Of a DNA stretch of 64,000 nt, positions 8,661 to 17,837 are shown in pieces. Position numbers and translations under genes: made by a program. Each line of letters starts with the position of its first letter. The stretch's first letter is position 1. Below the pieces are notes generated by a model that saw nothing but the letters and a program-made list of their open reading frames with translations, was not told where the DNA came from and did no database searches. The DNA is from Legionella sp. MW5194 (GTDB lineage Bacteria > Pseudomonadota > Gammaproteobacteria > Legionellales > Legionellaceae): NCBI RefSeq assembly GCF_016864235.1, contig NZ_CP045733.1, forward strand, positions 97,381 to 161,380. Direction: 5' to 3'.

Positions 8661-9678
8661 TAAATTCAAACTAAATCCAGTCAAAACCGGAGAGACAAAG
8701 GAAGCCATATCAAGAACACTGGCGATTGCCAATGATTATGCTGGGGAACTGTCAATAGAAGTATTATCCTTAGATAAAATAGAACTTGATCCAGAAAACA
8801 ATCGTGAACTAGCACTAACTCTTCATGATGCTATGAATGGAATAGATCCTTCTGATCCTGACTATGCAAAAAAGAAAAATGATTGGAAGTCACTTGAGTC
8901 ATTAGCAAAAACTATACTAGATGATCAGTTAATTAACCCCATATTTGTATACAGGTTTGGGAACAAATGTCGTTTAATCGCTGGTGAACGTAGAACCTTG
9001 GCCTCAGCGATTGCTGGTAAAAAGGAAATTATAGCAAGAATTGCAAGTCAACGACCTGTTGGTACAAAGTTAAGAGTTCTACAGTGGATTGAGAATAATG
9101 AGCGTGTTGACTTATCTCTGGCTGAAAGAGTTGCGAGCATTGAGGCTATTGTTAAGGAATATTTAAACGAAAATAAAGGAAAAAATGATAACGAGAAAAT
9201 AACATCAAAAGTTTTAAGTGACTTAACAGGAATGTCCATAACACAATCTCGAAGATATATTCTGATTCTGCAAGCTAGCCCAGACATAAAACAAGCGATT
9301 GTTGAAGGAAAAATAGAGAATATAAAGTTAATTGAATTAATTATTTCAGTTGAAAATGCAGAACATCAACAAGTTCTTTTAAAGGCTGCCATAGAAAATC
9401 TATCCTTTGAAGCAATTGTTAAGCTAAAAAAAGAACTCGAATTTTCATTAGTTACAAAAAAAGAAATAAGAGGACGTAAACAATTAAATGTTAGTTTAGG
9501 TAAGGTAAAACCCAATATTGCCAAAATTATCTTTGATGCCTTAGTTTCAAGCAACATTCTACACGAGAGCATCGTCGAGCAAATGAATATGTTAAGCAAT
9601 AATGTCCAATGGAATAATGGTAAATCAGTTGAGGAGTGCTTTAAAAAAATAATTCCTCTAATTGCTCAGGAAGTGTGA
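8653..9678 (+). CDS. ParB-like partition protein
   Basis: A 341-aa protein with a ParB/Srx N-terminal region: the IELDPENNR entry strand (~40-48), LINPIFVYRFGNKCRLIAGERRTLASAIAG with the GERR CTP/DNA-loop signature (~95-125), and a helix-turn-helix segment around TGMSITQSRRYILIL (~196-210). The C-terminus is charged and helical, consistent with dimerisation. It overlaps parA by 8 nt and is its most likely cognate partner. It is distinct from the second ParB-like protein at 11263-12108, so the plasmid backbone encodes two. Confidence 0.85.
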   Translation: MVSKFKLNPVKTGETKEAISRTLAIANDYAGELSIEVLSLDKIELDPENNRELALTLHDAMNGIDPSDPDYAKKKNDWKSLESLAKTILDDQLINPIFVYRFGNKCRLIAGERRTLASAIAGKKEIIARIASQRPVGTKLRVLQWIENNERVDLSLAERVASIEAIVKEYLNENKGKNDNEKITSKVLSDLTGMSITQSRRYILILQASPDIKQAIVEGKIENIKLIELIISVENAEHQQVLLKAAIENLSFEAIVKLKKELEFSLVTKKEIRGRKQLNVSLGKVKPNIAKIIFDALVSSNILHESIVEQMNMLSNNVQWNNGKSVEECFKKIIPLIAQEV

Positions 9679-9683
9679 TTAAA

Positions 9684-10055
9684 ATGAATAAACTGAAACT
9701 CAATAATAATGAAGACGATAAGAAAATTATTACATTTACTATTAATAAAGAAATTAAAGAGTCACTCAGAGAAATTCTGTTAAATTCTGAAAAATATAAT
9801 TTAAAAAAGAAAACTGATTGGGTAAACGAAGCCATCATAATGTTAAAGGAAAATCCTGATTACAAAGAAATGGTACTCAATGCAGAAGGGAATAGTGAAA
9901 ATTTTGTATTTGATAAAATTTACATGACATTTAAGCAACGATGTTTTTTTTCTGATATGAGAAGTGAAGTTGTAAAGGAATATCCTGATATAAGAGGCCC
10001 TCAAACTGCCATAATACGCGCTGCTATTTTGAGTAGAATGATGAGGAAAAAATAA
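9684..10055 (+). CDS. Small RHH-like protein, possible partition accessory regulator
   Basis: About 123 aa from the ATG at 9684; a GTG at 9675 overlapping the parB stop would add three residues. The segment KKIITFTINKEIKESLREIL followed by TDWVNEAIIMLKEN has the strand-helix-helix pattern of ribbon-helix-helix DNA-binding proteins. The basic C-terminus ends RMMRKK. Placement directly after parAB and before rep suggests a transcriptional or copy-number regulator. The fold is inferred from pattern only. Confidence 0.5.
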   Translation: MNKLKLNNNEDDKKIITFTINKEIKESLREILLNSEKYNLKKKTDWVNEAIIMLKENPDYKEMVLNAEGNSENFVFDKIYMTFKQRCFFSDMRSEVVKEYPDIRGPQTAIIRAAILSRMMRKK

Positions 10056-10080
10056 GAAAAAAGGCCAAACGGAATGGGTA

Positions 10081-11261
10081 ATGTTCGCTGAAAAAACAAT
10101 ACGTAAACATGTAACAATTATTCATGCATACTCTTTAATGAGTGTATTGCAACGGAAAATTGTCAATGTGCTTTTGTATGAAGCAATAAAAGGAGATGGC
10201 CGCATAAATAACCATCAAAATTCGGTCGCTGTCGAATGCAATATGCCTTTTTCTAAGCTGTTAAAAGCAGTTAAGTTCAATAGTAATAATACCCAATATC
10301 TAAAAGAGTCCATTGATGGGTTGGCATCATTAAAAATAGAATGGAATTTATTGAAAGATAAGGTACCTACAGATATCTCTTTTTTAAATTTACGAGTTTT
10401 ACATGGTGCACCTACGTTCTATCAGGATAATACCATCAATTTTTCTTTTCATAAAATCATGCTTGATTTACTAGTTAATCCATCTATATACGGTACTATT
10501 GACATTGATCTGCAATCTGAATTTGAATCGAAATATGGTCATGCTCTTTATGAAAATAGTACACGGTTTATTAACTTACAAAAAAATAAAATTATTTCGT
10601 TAGATACATTTAGAAAAATTTTAGGAGTTCCTGAAGATAAATATCCAAGTATGCGGGAACTTACAAGAAATGTCATTTCGCCTTCATTAGAAGAGGTTAA
10701 TGATCGAGCTAATTTTGCTGTTAGTTTGGATCAATAAGAGTTGGTAGAAAAATTACTGGATTTGAGGTGTTAGTCCAGAATAAAAAAAATACAATAAAAT
10801 CAGAAGTCAGCTGTATTGATTATGAAAATGAGAAGATGCATAAAGAAATAAAAGTAACTTTTGGTATATTAAATGAGTCTATATTAGAAAATATTATAAA
10901 TAACTACTCAGAAGAATATATTCAAGAGAAGATTAACTATACCAAGAAATATGCAAAAAAAGAGCGCACAGGTTTTTATCCAATTCCATATTTTATTAGT
11001 GCTTTAAAATATGATTATAAATTCAAGGAAGAATCTAAGCCAGACGGTTCTCAAGAAAAAGAATCTAATGAACAAATTGAGTGGGAAAAGAAATTATTCG
11101 CTTTACAGGCAGAGCTTAATCATTGGGAAAAACTATCAGGTTATACTAAAGCTGGAGATAATCAAGAGCATGTTAAAAACATGCAGAAATTTGTTCTGGA
11201 AACCCGGGAAAAATTAAAGCAACATTATTTAGAGAAGCCCATTAAAATGGAGGCGGTTTAA
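10081..11261 (+). pseudogene. rep: Rep_3-type plasmid replication initiator, frameshifted
   Basis: The first frame (10081-10737, 218 aa) begins with an initiator signature (IRKHVTIIHAYSLMSVLQRKI) and continues through two winged-helix-like segments to NVISPSLEEVND. It then stops. The other frame continues at once with IRVGRKITGFEVLVQ, which is the conserved end of the second winged helix in Rep_3 proteins, and runs to 11261. Restoring one A in CAATAAG near 10732 gives SLDQIRVGRKITGFEV and a single ~393-aa protein. Either this plasmid replicon is dead or the base loss is a sequencing error. Such proteins bind iterons like those at 7405-7545. Confidence 0.8.
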
Positions 11262-11262
11262 T

Positions 11263-12108
11263 ATGAAATTTCCTGCCTTTGAACCAATTAATCTAAAAAA
11301 TGACATACAATCCTTGGAAGCAATTGATCTGTGTTTATCAAAAATTTATCCAGATCAAAATCAGGCTAGAAAGTTTTTTAGCGATGCTTCACTAGAAGAA
11401 CTGGCCTCGTCAATTCGACAGCATGGGATTATACAGCCTATTCTTGTCAAAGAAAGAGATCATAATAGGAATGAATATCAAATTATTGCGGGTGAACGGC
11501 GTTGGCGTGCAGCTAAAATAGTAGGATTAGAAAAAATCCCTGCAATCATCAGAAAATATAATAAAGCAAACGGGATGGCAGTTTCTTTAATTGAAAACAT
11601 TCAAAGAGAAGATTTAAACCCATTGGAAGAAGCACAAGCTATACAGCGGTTAATAGAAGAGTGTTACATGACGCATGGTGAAGTTGCTGAAACTTTAGGT
11701 AGATCGCGAACAACAGTTACTAATCTTCTTAGATTGCTTACTCTCACGGATGAAGTAAAAGAAATGTTAAAAATGGGATTACTAGAAATGGGGCATGCCA
11801 GAGCTTTATTAAGTTTGTCGAGTATACAACAAGCAGAAACAGCAAAAATAATTATCAATAAGTCTTTATCCGTTAGGGAAACTGAAAAATTGGTTCAGCG
11901 CTTAAATATGCCAGAAGATAAACAAGAGTTTTTTCTAGATCCCCAATTTGAACAAAAAACGAAAGATTGGATGGCACAATTATCGAAAAAACTTTCATCC
12001 AAAGTTAACATGCATTTTAATGATGGAGGAAAAGGTAGGGTGGTGATAAGTTTTGACTCTTTAGAGGAAGCAGATTGGTTAATGGCCCATCTTAAGGTGG
12101 AAGGGTAG
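11263..12108 (+). CDS. parB: ParB/Spo0J-family protein
   Basis: A 281-aa ParB with the canonical order: DQNQARKFFSDASLEELASSIRQHG (~33-57), the CTP-binding GERRWRAAKIVG (~77-88), ENIQREDLNPLEEAQA (~113-128) and HTH GEVAETLGRSRTTVTNLLRLL (~139-159). A short C-terminal dimerisation region ends the protein. It is much closer to classical Spo0J/KorB than the 341-aa protein at 8653. It starts 1 nt after the rep stop, so it is probably cotranscribed with rep. It may bind parS-type centromere sites that I did not locate. Confidence 0.92.
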   Translation: MKFPAFEPINLKNDIQSLEAIDLCLSKIYPDQNQARKFFSDASLEELASSIRQHGIIQPILVKERDHNRNEYQIIAGERRWRAAKIVGLEKIPAIIRKYNKANGMAVSLIENIQREDLNPLEEAQAIQRLIEECYMTHGEVAETLGRSRTTVTNLLRLLTLTDEVKEMLKMGLLEMGHARALLSLSSIQQAETAKIIINKSLSVRETEKLVQRLNMPEDKQEFFLDPQFEQKTKDWMAQLSKKLSSKVNMHFNDGGKGRVVISFDSLEEADWLMAHLKVEG

Positions 12109-12133
12109 GGCTATTTTTTTATTCACAAAATTA

Positions 12134-12358
12134 GTGGATAACTATGTGGAAAAATTAGAAGATGTTTGCCCTCGAGTCTGTAGTTATAATTTTACTGGTA
12201 TACTGGAAAAAAATGACCTCCAAATTTTACCTTCAAGAGACGATTGGACTACGGCGAATGGTAAAGTGTGGCAAGAGCTCAGCTTCTTTCTAATCACTAT
12301 TAGAGCGCTCTTAAATCGGTCTGATTATTTAATGATCACTTTTCTTTTTAGAAATTAA
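12134..12358 (+). CDS. Doubtful 74-aa ORF
   Basis: It starts at GTG 12134 with no good ribosome-binding site and ends at 12358, overlapping the 3' end of the WGR gene. There is no recognisable domain. It is listed only because it fills the gap between parB and the WGR gene; it may not be coding. Confidence 0.15.
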   Translation: MDNYVEKLEDVCPRVCSYNFTGILEKNDLQILPSRDDWTTANGKVWQELSFFLITIRALLNRSDYLMITFLFRN

Positions 12359-12822
12359 AAAAATAAGTCAAGTTGGAATGCTTTTGTATGAGATAAGTTG
12401 TTTTGAACAGTCGTGGAACAATTATTTTGACTCAACTCGGATCTTGGTTTTTCCTTCCTTTTGGCATGGGTTTTATTAGCATATTTTTGTGATACTAAAA
12501 GAAACAGCAGATTGTGAAGGGAAAAAATATTTTCACTATACAAAATTTTAAGTCGATAATTATGCTGATAACGGATTTTTATCATGATTAAGAATTGAGC
12601 AAACGCATTTGTGTACGTTGAAAAATCCAATATTCTTCTTTGTCCCAACTTGGATTTTATTCGTCCGTTAATAGCGGTGATTGTCCAATCATCTAGTAAA
12701 TCTTTCTCTAAACGAAGTACATAATAGCGTTTGTCTTTTTCAAAGCGTGCCTCATGGTAGACTTCATTGTAGGTAAAATCCAAATAGTGTAACCAAGGTA
12801 AAGTAATAAACCATGGTGTCAT
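12355..12822 (-). CDS. WGR-domain protein
   Basis: 155 aa. Residues ~25-80 fit the WGR domain pattern: YYVLRLEKDLLDDWTIT, then INGRIKSKLGQRRILDF, then a helix rich in aromatic residues ending RYQHNY. The W of the WGR triad is replaced (NGR). WGR domains bind nucleic acid in PARPs and in stand-alone bacterial proteins. The basic C-terminus is low complexity. Its ATG follows directly on the stop codon of the tyrosine recombinase, so the two form an operon and may act together on DNA. The function is not otherwise known. Confidence 0.65.
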   Translation of the reverse strand: MTPWFITLPWLHYLDFTYNEVYHEARFEKDKRYYVLRLEKDLLDDWTITAINGRIKSKLGQRRILDFSTYTNAFAQFLIMIKIRYQHNYRLKILYSENIFSLHNLLFLLVSQKYANKTHAKRKEKPRSELSQNNCSTTVQNNLSHTKAFQLDLFF

Positions 12823-13407
12823 TTAGAAAATAGCCAAGTTAGCAATACGTTTCAGGCGATCAGGGTTGTCTTCAACATAAATTGCGGTGGTGACAATGTT
12901 GGCATGACCTGCAAGACGAGAGACTGCTTTAATATCAGCGCCTTGCTCAATTAAGCGGGTAATGAAAGTACGTCGACCAGAATGGGAGCTTGCCCCAATG
13001 ATTCCTGCCTTATCATAGAGTGACTTGAACCATTTTTGCAAACTATTGGGTGTAAAGCGACTTTTACGTTGGGTCTGAAATAAGGGTTTGTCTCGTGCAA
13101 CAGGTTTTAGGGTATCGAGATGAGCTTGGAGTGCTTTACGGATTTTTTCATTGGCAAGATAAGCGTAACGCTGCTTTTCACCTTTGGTCATTGAGCGCTT
13201 CAAACAAATCTCTTCAGTCAATTGATAGTTGTAATCGGCTACATCTGCAATAGTGAGAGAGGCGATTTCTTTCACTCGCAATCCAAGTCCAAAAGAACAA
13301 TACACAAGGGCACTATTTCTTATAGCGAATTGCCCATCTTTGGCAACAATAAGCAGTCGCTTAAACTCTGCTTCACTTAAGACTCTGGCCTTTCCTTCTT
13401 TTGGCAT
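12823..13407 (-). CDS. Short tyrosine recombinase (catalytic domain only)
   Basis: 194 aa with the catalytic set visible: Arg in GLGLRVKEIASL (~40-51), the beta-hairpin Lys region (SMTKGEKQRY), HSGRR (His-x-x-Arg, ~140-144), LAGHANIVTTAIY with His and the Tyr nucleophile near 177. The N-terminal core-binding SAM-like domain of XerC/integrases is missing; the protein starts just before the catalytic domain (MPKEGKARVLSEAEFKRLL). Such stripped recombinases occur on plasmids and may need a partner or act in resolution/inversion. It is operonic with the WGR gene. Confidence 0.88.
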   Translation of the reverse strand: MPKEGKARVLSEAEFKRLLIVAKDGQFAIRNSALVYCSFGLGLRVKEIASLTIADVADYNYQLTEEICLKRSMTKGEKQRYAYLANEKIRKALQAHLDTLKPVARDKPLFQTQRKSRFTPNSLQKWFKSLYDKAGIIGASSHSGRRTFITRLIEQGADIKAVSRLAGHANIVTTAIYVEDNPDRLKRIANLAIF

Positions 13408-13506
13408 AAAAGACTCAATATTTTCCTGTTATAATGGTATTCTAAATAAATCAGGCTGTCTTGGCAAAAGCAAAAATAAAATTGTGGTTTATAGTAGAGC
13501 TTTAGT

Positions 13507-13965
13507 ATGAATACACTCATCGATGCAGCAATAAAATATCTTTCCAATCATTATTGCAGTGAAAAAGAGCTCATAAGGCAATTAGAGAGGGATTTTTCGC
13601 ATGTACCCGAGTTAGATGCTCAGATTCATGCAACCATAGCTCGCCTTCGGGAATTACATTTAATTAATGATAATCGTTTGGCTGAATCATTAAGTGCCCG
13701 TTATATCCATAAAGGAAACCGTTTTATTCAACAAATATTAAAACAAAAGGGCGTTAAAGAAGAGGTGATTGAGCAAATCTTAGAACATATTGAACTGGAA
13801 GAAGTTCGCGCCCTAGATGAAGCTCGGAAAAAAATGCGTGGATTTAAAAATGATACAGATGAGACGATAAATACAAAATTGGCTCGTTTCTTAAGTGGCC
13901 GAGGTTTTTCCCATGCTACGATAAAAACCGTACTTAAACAGTTAAGTGAAGAACAGACTACTTAA
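13507..13965 (+). CDS. recX: RecX-family regulatory protein
   Basis: 152 aa of helical three-repeat RecX type: AIKYLSNHYCSEKELIRQL (repeat 1), LRELHLINDNRLAESLSARYI (repeat 2) and KKMRGF...LARFLSGRGFSHATIKTVL (repeat 3). RecX modulates RecA filaments. Length and repeat order match the family. It is divergent from the recombinase; no recA is seen nearby, so this is a mobile-element copy, perhaps tempering host SOS/recombination. The -10-like TATAAT at 13431-13436 lies upstream. Confidence 0.8.
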   Translation: MNTLIDAAIKYLSNHYCSEKELIRQLERDFSHVPELDAQIHATIARLRELHLINDNRLAESLSARYIHKGNRFIQQILKQKGVKEEVIEQILEHIELEEVRALDEARKKMRGFKNDTDETINTKLARFLSGRGFSHATIKTVLKQLSEEQTT

Positions 13966-14047
13966 AGTTTTAGATAGTGTAGTGGATGAGTACAACAATC
14001 ATTTGCATCCTTAAGAAAAGAACACAGTAAATTAAACTCTGAATGAA

Positions 14048-14590
14048 ATGATAAACTTACAACGCATCATGATTATTGGTCGACCAGGAAGTGGCAAATC
14101 CACTTTTTCTGTTAAGTTGCAAAAGAGTCTAAATATTCCCTTGTTCCATTTAGACAAATATTTTTTTATTGCCGATTGGGTGCCACGAGAATATGAGGAT
14201 TTTTTGTCACTCCAAAAAGAATTAGTTGCTAATCCTTGCTGGATTATTGATGGTAATTCCAGTAAATCATTCGAGATACGTTATCGCGAAGCCGACATGT
14301 GCTTGTACTTTAATTTACCCAAATGGCTATGTTATTGGCGGGTATTTAAACGCTTGTTTTATAAGGCTTCAGAAATCGATGATAGAGCCGCTGGTTGCAA
14401 TGAAACGGTACGATGGTCGCTATTAAGTTATATGTGGAACTATGAACAACGGATTAACCCTTTATTAAATGCTTTAAAGAACCAATATCCAAAAGTGAAA
14501 TTCATTGAGCTGCGTAGTCCATATGATGTGGCGCACTTGATGCGTGTGCTTACACATAAAGAAGAGTACAGTATTGTGACAGGATTTTAA
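14048..14590 (+). CDS. P-loop kinase (topology-modulation/FlaR-like family)
   Basis: 180 aa. Walker A GRPGSGKST lies at residues ~11-19, followed by the LFHLDKYFF segment typical of the DNA-topology-modulation/adenylate-kinase-like family, where the Asp after the second strand binds substrate or metal. The lid region is rich in aromatics. The phosphorylated substrate is unknown. It ends 3 nt before the next gene, which itself begins with a P-loop domain. Confidence 0.7.
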   Translation: MINLQRIMIIGRPGSGKSTFSVKLQKSLNIPLFHLDKYFFIADWVPREYEDFLSLQKELVANPCWIIDGNSSKSFEIRYREADMCLYFNLPKWLCYWRVFKRLFYKASEIDDRAAGCNETVRWSLLSYMWNYEQRINPLLNALKNQYPKVKFIELRSPYDVAHLMRVLTHKEEYSIVTGF

Positions 14591-14593
14591 TAA

Positions 14594-15730
14594 ATGATGC
14601 CGACGAATATGATGATACTCTTGATGGGTATTGCAGGTACCGGTAAAAAAACCATAGGCGAGGCAATTACAACACTGGCTTCTCAGTTTCGATTAGCGCA
14701 TCACCATGCTTGGATCGATCCGGTTCTAAAACTTCTAGGTAACGATGATCAAGTATTTTGGTCTCTTGATGATAAAGGATGGGCAGCGCTTAACAAGGCC
14801 CGAGATGTGATTTTTGATACGATGACTGAGGTTTGTTCTAAAGAAACGAGCTTTGTTATTACCTATGAGCTCTTAGCGAATAATTCTTGGCATCAGGAGT
14901 TTTTTAATCAAGTACAAGCCGTTGCTCAAAAACGGGAAGCTATGTTTGTTCCTATCCGATTGATTTGTAATGGTGCAGAGCTTGTTAAACGCTTAAAATA
15001 TTCAGATCGAAAAGGCTATTTTAAAACACAGGATGAGGCACTCATTACAAAAAGACTGTTTGAAGAAGACGTTTATTTTAGCAAAGAGCCGTATGAAATG
15101 ACTCTAGATGTTAGCTGTCTTTCAGCAGAGGAGTCAGCGCGTCGTATTTTGGATTGGACTTCCTTAGTTTATGGGAGTAAAAATCAGAATCTTGAATTTA
15201 AACCATTGGGTCAAAGAGATTTGAACTTAATGACCCAATGGTTTGCAGAGCCTACGGTAAAACAAGGATACGCACGAAATCAACAGTTTTCTTTGGAAGA
15301 TATTAGTGCAAAGTACTCACCCCGAATTGAAGGCATTGAGTGTATCCCCAGTTTTATTATTTATTTAAATCAAAAACCAATTGGTTTTATTCAATATTAC
15401 TGTCTTTCCGACCATTTACCCGAAGGAATTTCAGGACATAATGCTTCCTTGTTTGACGAGGCAACACCTGAACAATTGGCTGGTATCGACCTTTTTATTG
15501 CAGAGCCATCGTTTCGTGGAGTAGGGTTGGGCAGACAAATTATAAGGCGTTTTATTGCCGAACAACTCTCCAAATTTAAAGCCGTTGTGGTTGATCCACA
15601 AATTGGAAACGAGCAAGCCATTGCGTGCTATCAAAAGGCTGGTTTTCTTCCCACGCAATACAGTGAAGACGCTAATTACCTACTCATGATAAACATGCTT
15701 TCTTATAGAGGCTCCTATGAATATTCTTGA
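14594..15730 (+). CDS. Fusion: P-loop kinase-like + AAC(6')-like acetyltransferase
   Basis: 378 aa. Residues ~1-190 form a P-loop domain (GIAGTGKKT, with Lys-Lys-Thr in place of the usual GKS/T). Residues ~200-370 form a GNAT domain of the AAC(6')/Acetyltransf_8 type. There GIDLFIAEPSFRGVGLGRQIIRRF is the acetyl-CoA loop and NEQAIACYQKAGF the C-terminal GNAT motif. AAC(6') enzymes modify aminoglycosides; the P-loop half resembles chloramphenicol-phosphotransferase/AAA_33 kinases. One chain could therefore carry two drug-modifying activities. Resistance is an inference. Confidence 0.75.
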   Translation: MMPTNMMILLMGIAGTGKKTIGEAITTLASQFRLAHHHAWIDPVLKLLGNDDQVFWSLDDKGWAALNKARDVIFDTMTEVCSKETSFVITYELLANNSWHQEFFNQVQAVAQKREAMFVPIRLICNGAELVKRLKYSDRKGYFKTQDEALITKRLFEEDVYFSKEPYEMTLDVSCLSAEESARRILDWTSLVYGSKNQNLEFKPLGQRDLNLMTQWFAEPTVKQGYARNQQFSLEDISAKYSPRIEGIECIPSFIIYLNQKPIGFIQYYCLSDHLPEGISGHNASLFDEATPEQLAGIDLFIAEPSFRGVGLGRQIIRRFIAEQLSKFKAVVVDPQIGNEQAIACYQKAGFLPTQYSEDANYLLMINMLSYRGSYEYS

Positions 15731-16283
15731 AACTTCCCGTCTGATTTTACGTACTTGGAGAGAAGCTGATCTTGATCCTATGTCACTTATTGATCAAGAT
15801 AAAAAGGTATGCCAATTTTTACCCGGAATAGGGAACAGGAGTGCTACAAAAGCAGGCATTGAGCGGATGATTGCACATGATAAAGAGAAGGGATTTTCTT
15901 TGTATGCTGTTGAACTAAAAAATACTGGAGAAATGATAGGATTTTTAGGGTTAATGACCCCTTCTTTTGAAGCGCACTTTACCCCTGCTGTTGAAATTGG
16001 CTGGAGACTTTCCTCAACGCATTGGAATCAGGGTTATGCTACGGAGGGAGCAAAAGCGGTTTTGCATTATGCATTTACCTCTTTAAATCTTCCCGAAGTA
16101 GTTTCATTTACAGCAGTGAATAATCTAGCTTCAAGACGTGTTATGGAAAAAATTGGTTTACAACATAATACAAAGGATGATTTTGATCATCCCAAATTGG
16201 AGCACAATAGTCCATTGAAACGACATGTGCTTTATCGATTATCCAGAGCTGATTATCTGAACAGTAAGAGTATCCAAAAATGA
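15717..16283 (+). CDS. GNAT acetyltransferase, RimJ/RimL type
   Basis: 188 aa. The start LETSRLILRTWREADLDPM is the hallmark of the RimJ/RimL (Acetyltransf_3) group; VEIGWRLSSTHWNQGYATEGAKAVL carries the CoA-binding loop and NNLASRRVMEKIGL the final motif. Such enzymes acetylate N-terminal amines of ribosomal proteins, small amines or antibiotic-like compounds (MccE C-terminal domain belongs here). It overlaps the previous gene by 14 nt and the next by 4 nt, so it is part of a tightly packed operon. Confidence 0.88.
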   Translation: MNILETSRLILRTWREADLDPMSLIDQDKKVCQFLPGIGNRSATKAGIERMIAHDKEKGFSLYAVELKNTGEMIGFLGLMTPSFEAHFTPAVEIGWRLSSTHWNQGYATEGAKAVLHYAFTSLNLPEVVSFTAVNNLASRRVMEKIGLQHNTKDDFDHPKLEHNSPLKRHVLYRLSRADYLNSKSIQK

Positions 16284-17233
16284 TTTGGGAGACCACATTA
16301 AAAAAAATTACGGATGAAACGGCAAATCGTGCTGCTAATAAGTGGGTAAAAAACCCTACCCATCTTAAGCTTATCAATAATCAAATTAACTGTGTTTATC
16401 GATTTGAATCTAAGAACCAAGGCTTTTACCTTCGCATGACGCATGAAAAAATACGAAAAGCTCATGAACTTTTGAGTGCCATTGATTTTCAGAAGCATTT
16501 ATATTTGCATCAGGTTCCTATTTGTGAACCGGTTGTATCCCAAGAAGGAAATGATGTCGAAACGGTACACCAAGATGATTTGGAATTTTTTGTTCATGTT
16601 TGCCGTGAGGTGCCAGGGCAAATCATGAATTTTGATTATCCAGATAAAAAAGCTTATCTAACATGGGGCCGTGCCCTAGGTCTATTGCATCAAGCCTCGC
16701 AAAGTTATGTTGCATCGGAACATCATTTTTTAACTTGGGAAGATTTGTGGCGTGAAACTTGGGATTATGCGCGTCAAGAAGAGGCTCTGATCCAGGATTT
16801 ATACCAAACCATCACGACACGCTTCAAAACTTTTTCAATCAACTCAGCACATTTTGGCCTAACCCATGGGGACCATCGTCCTGGCAATGTGCTTTATGAT
16901 GGTGAGAGCGTTCATCTGATTGATTTTGATGAGCCAGTTTATCATTGGTATCTTGCCGATATCGCTAAACCTTTTTTGGACTTATGCAATAAGCCATGGC
17001 CTCTCTGGAAACCCCTGTTTGAATGGTTTATAGAAGGGTATAGGCAAATCCGGCCATTGAGTTCAGACGAATTAAAAGAAATGAATCATTTTTCGCAAAT
17101 GAAAAGCTTGGATATCTACCTTTGGTGTAAATACAACTGGTTTGAAGAAACAGCGCCAGGAGGAAAGCCACGCAATGAGTGGCTTCATGACTTAAAAACT
17201 ATGGCATTAACGCCTTTGTTTTATGTACCATAA
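16280..17233 (+). CDS. APH/SrkA-like phosphotransferase
   Basis: 317 aa with the protein-kinase-like fold of the APH/choline kinase superfamily. The catalytic loop THGDHRPGNVL and metal-binding LIDFDEPVYHWYLADIAKP are clear. The aromatic, Asp-rich C-terminal lobe resembles SrkA/YihE stress-response kinases as much as aminoglycoside phosphotransferases. It overlaps the upstream GNAT stop (ATGA). The substrate could be a small molecule or a protein Ser/Thr. Confidence 0.82.
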   Translation: MIWETTLKKITDETANRAANKWVKNPTHLKLINNQINCVYRFESKNQGFYLRMTHEKIRKAHELLSAIDFQKHLYLHQVPICEPVVSQEGNDVETVHQDDLEFFVHVCREVPGQIMNFDYPDKKAYLTWGRALGLLHQASQSYVASEHHFLTWEDLWRETWDYARQEEALIQDLYQTITTRFKTFSINSAHFGLTHGDHRPGNVLYDGESVHLIDFDEPVYHWYLADIAKPFLDLCNKPWPLWKPLFEWFIEGYRQIRPLSSDELKEMNHFSQMKSLDIYLWCKYNWFEETAPGGKPRNEWLHDLKTMALTPLFYVP

Positions 17234-17237
17234 TCGA

Positions 17238-17813
17238 TTAAGGCGATTTATATTGGGGTGGGTAATGAATAATATCATGGATGCGCGATAGTTCATTGGT
17301 TGGATTCCGGTAGCCATGCGGTTGATTGGCATTAAAACGAAGCCCTTCTCCTTTAGAAAGTTTTTTCCAGCTCCCGCCTAACAAAAGCTCAATGGTTCCA
17401 TCCACAACAATGACATGCTCAATGACTCCATGTTTATGGGGAGGTGAAAGATGTTCACATTCGGGCAATAACTCAATAACAAACAATTCAAAATGTAACT
17501 GCTCATCAAAAGGAAATAGAGGCAGTACTCGTATTTTTTCATCATCTGGATGCAAGGTTTCAGCATGTCCCGCCCTATAAACAGGATTGGTTGAATTATC
17601 CAGACTGTCTTCAATAAACGAAGAAAAGGAGGCTTGAAAGCCGCTCGCAATTTTCCATAAGGTAGAAATCGTTGGACTTGATTCTTCTCGTTCAATTTGC
17701 CCGAGCATCGCTTTAGAAACGCCGGTTTCAAGCGCTGTTTTGTCTAAACTCCAACCTCGTTCTTGTCTTAATGATTTTAATGTTTTTGCAATACGTTTTG
17801 AAATTTCTTGCAT
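17238..17813 (-). CDS. XRE-family regulator with C-terminal cupin
   Basis: 191 aa. The N-terminal HTH (LRQERGWSLDKTALETGVSKAMLGQIEREES, read in parts at ~15-45) is the XRE type. The C-terminal double-stranded beta-helix has LSPPHKHGVIEHVIVVDGTIEL and GEGLRFNANQPHGYRN, the two cupin motifs with metal-binding His residues. This architecture (PuuR-like) senses a small ligand with the cupin. It is divergent from the DUF2000 gene, across an intergenic region holding two palindromes likely to be its operators. Confidence 0.9.
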   Translation of the reverse strand: MQEISKRIAKTLKSLRQERGWSLDKTALETGVSKAMLGQIEREESSPTISTLWKIASGFQASFSSFIEDSLDNSTNPVYRAGHAETLHPDDEKIRVLPLFPFDEQLHFELFVIELLPECEHLSPPHKHGVIEHVIVVDGTIELLLGGSWKKLSKGEGLRFNANQPHGYRNPTNELSRIHDIIHYPPQYKSP

Positions 17814-17837
17814 GATATCTCTTAATAAAAAAGCTTG

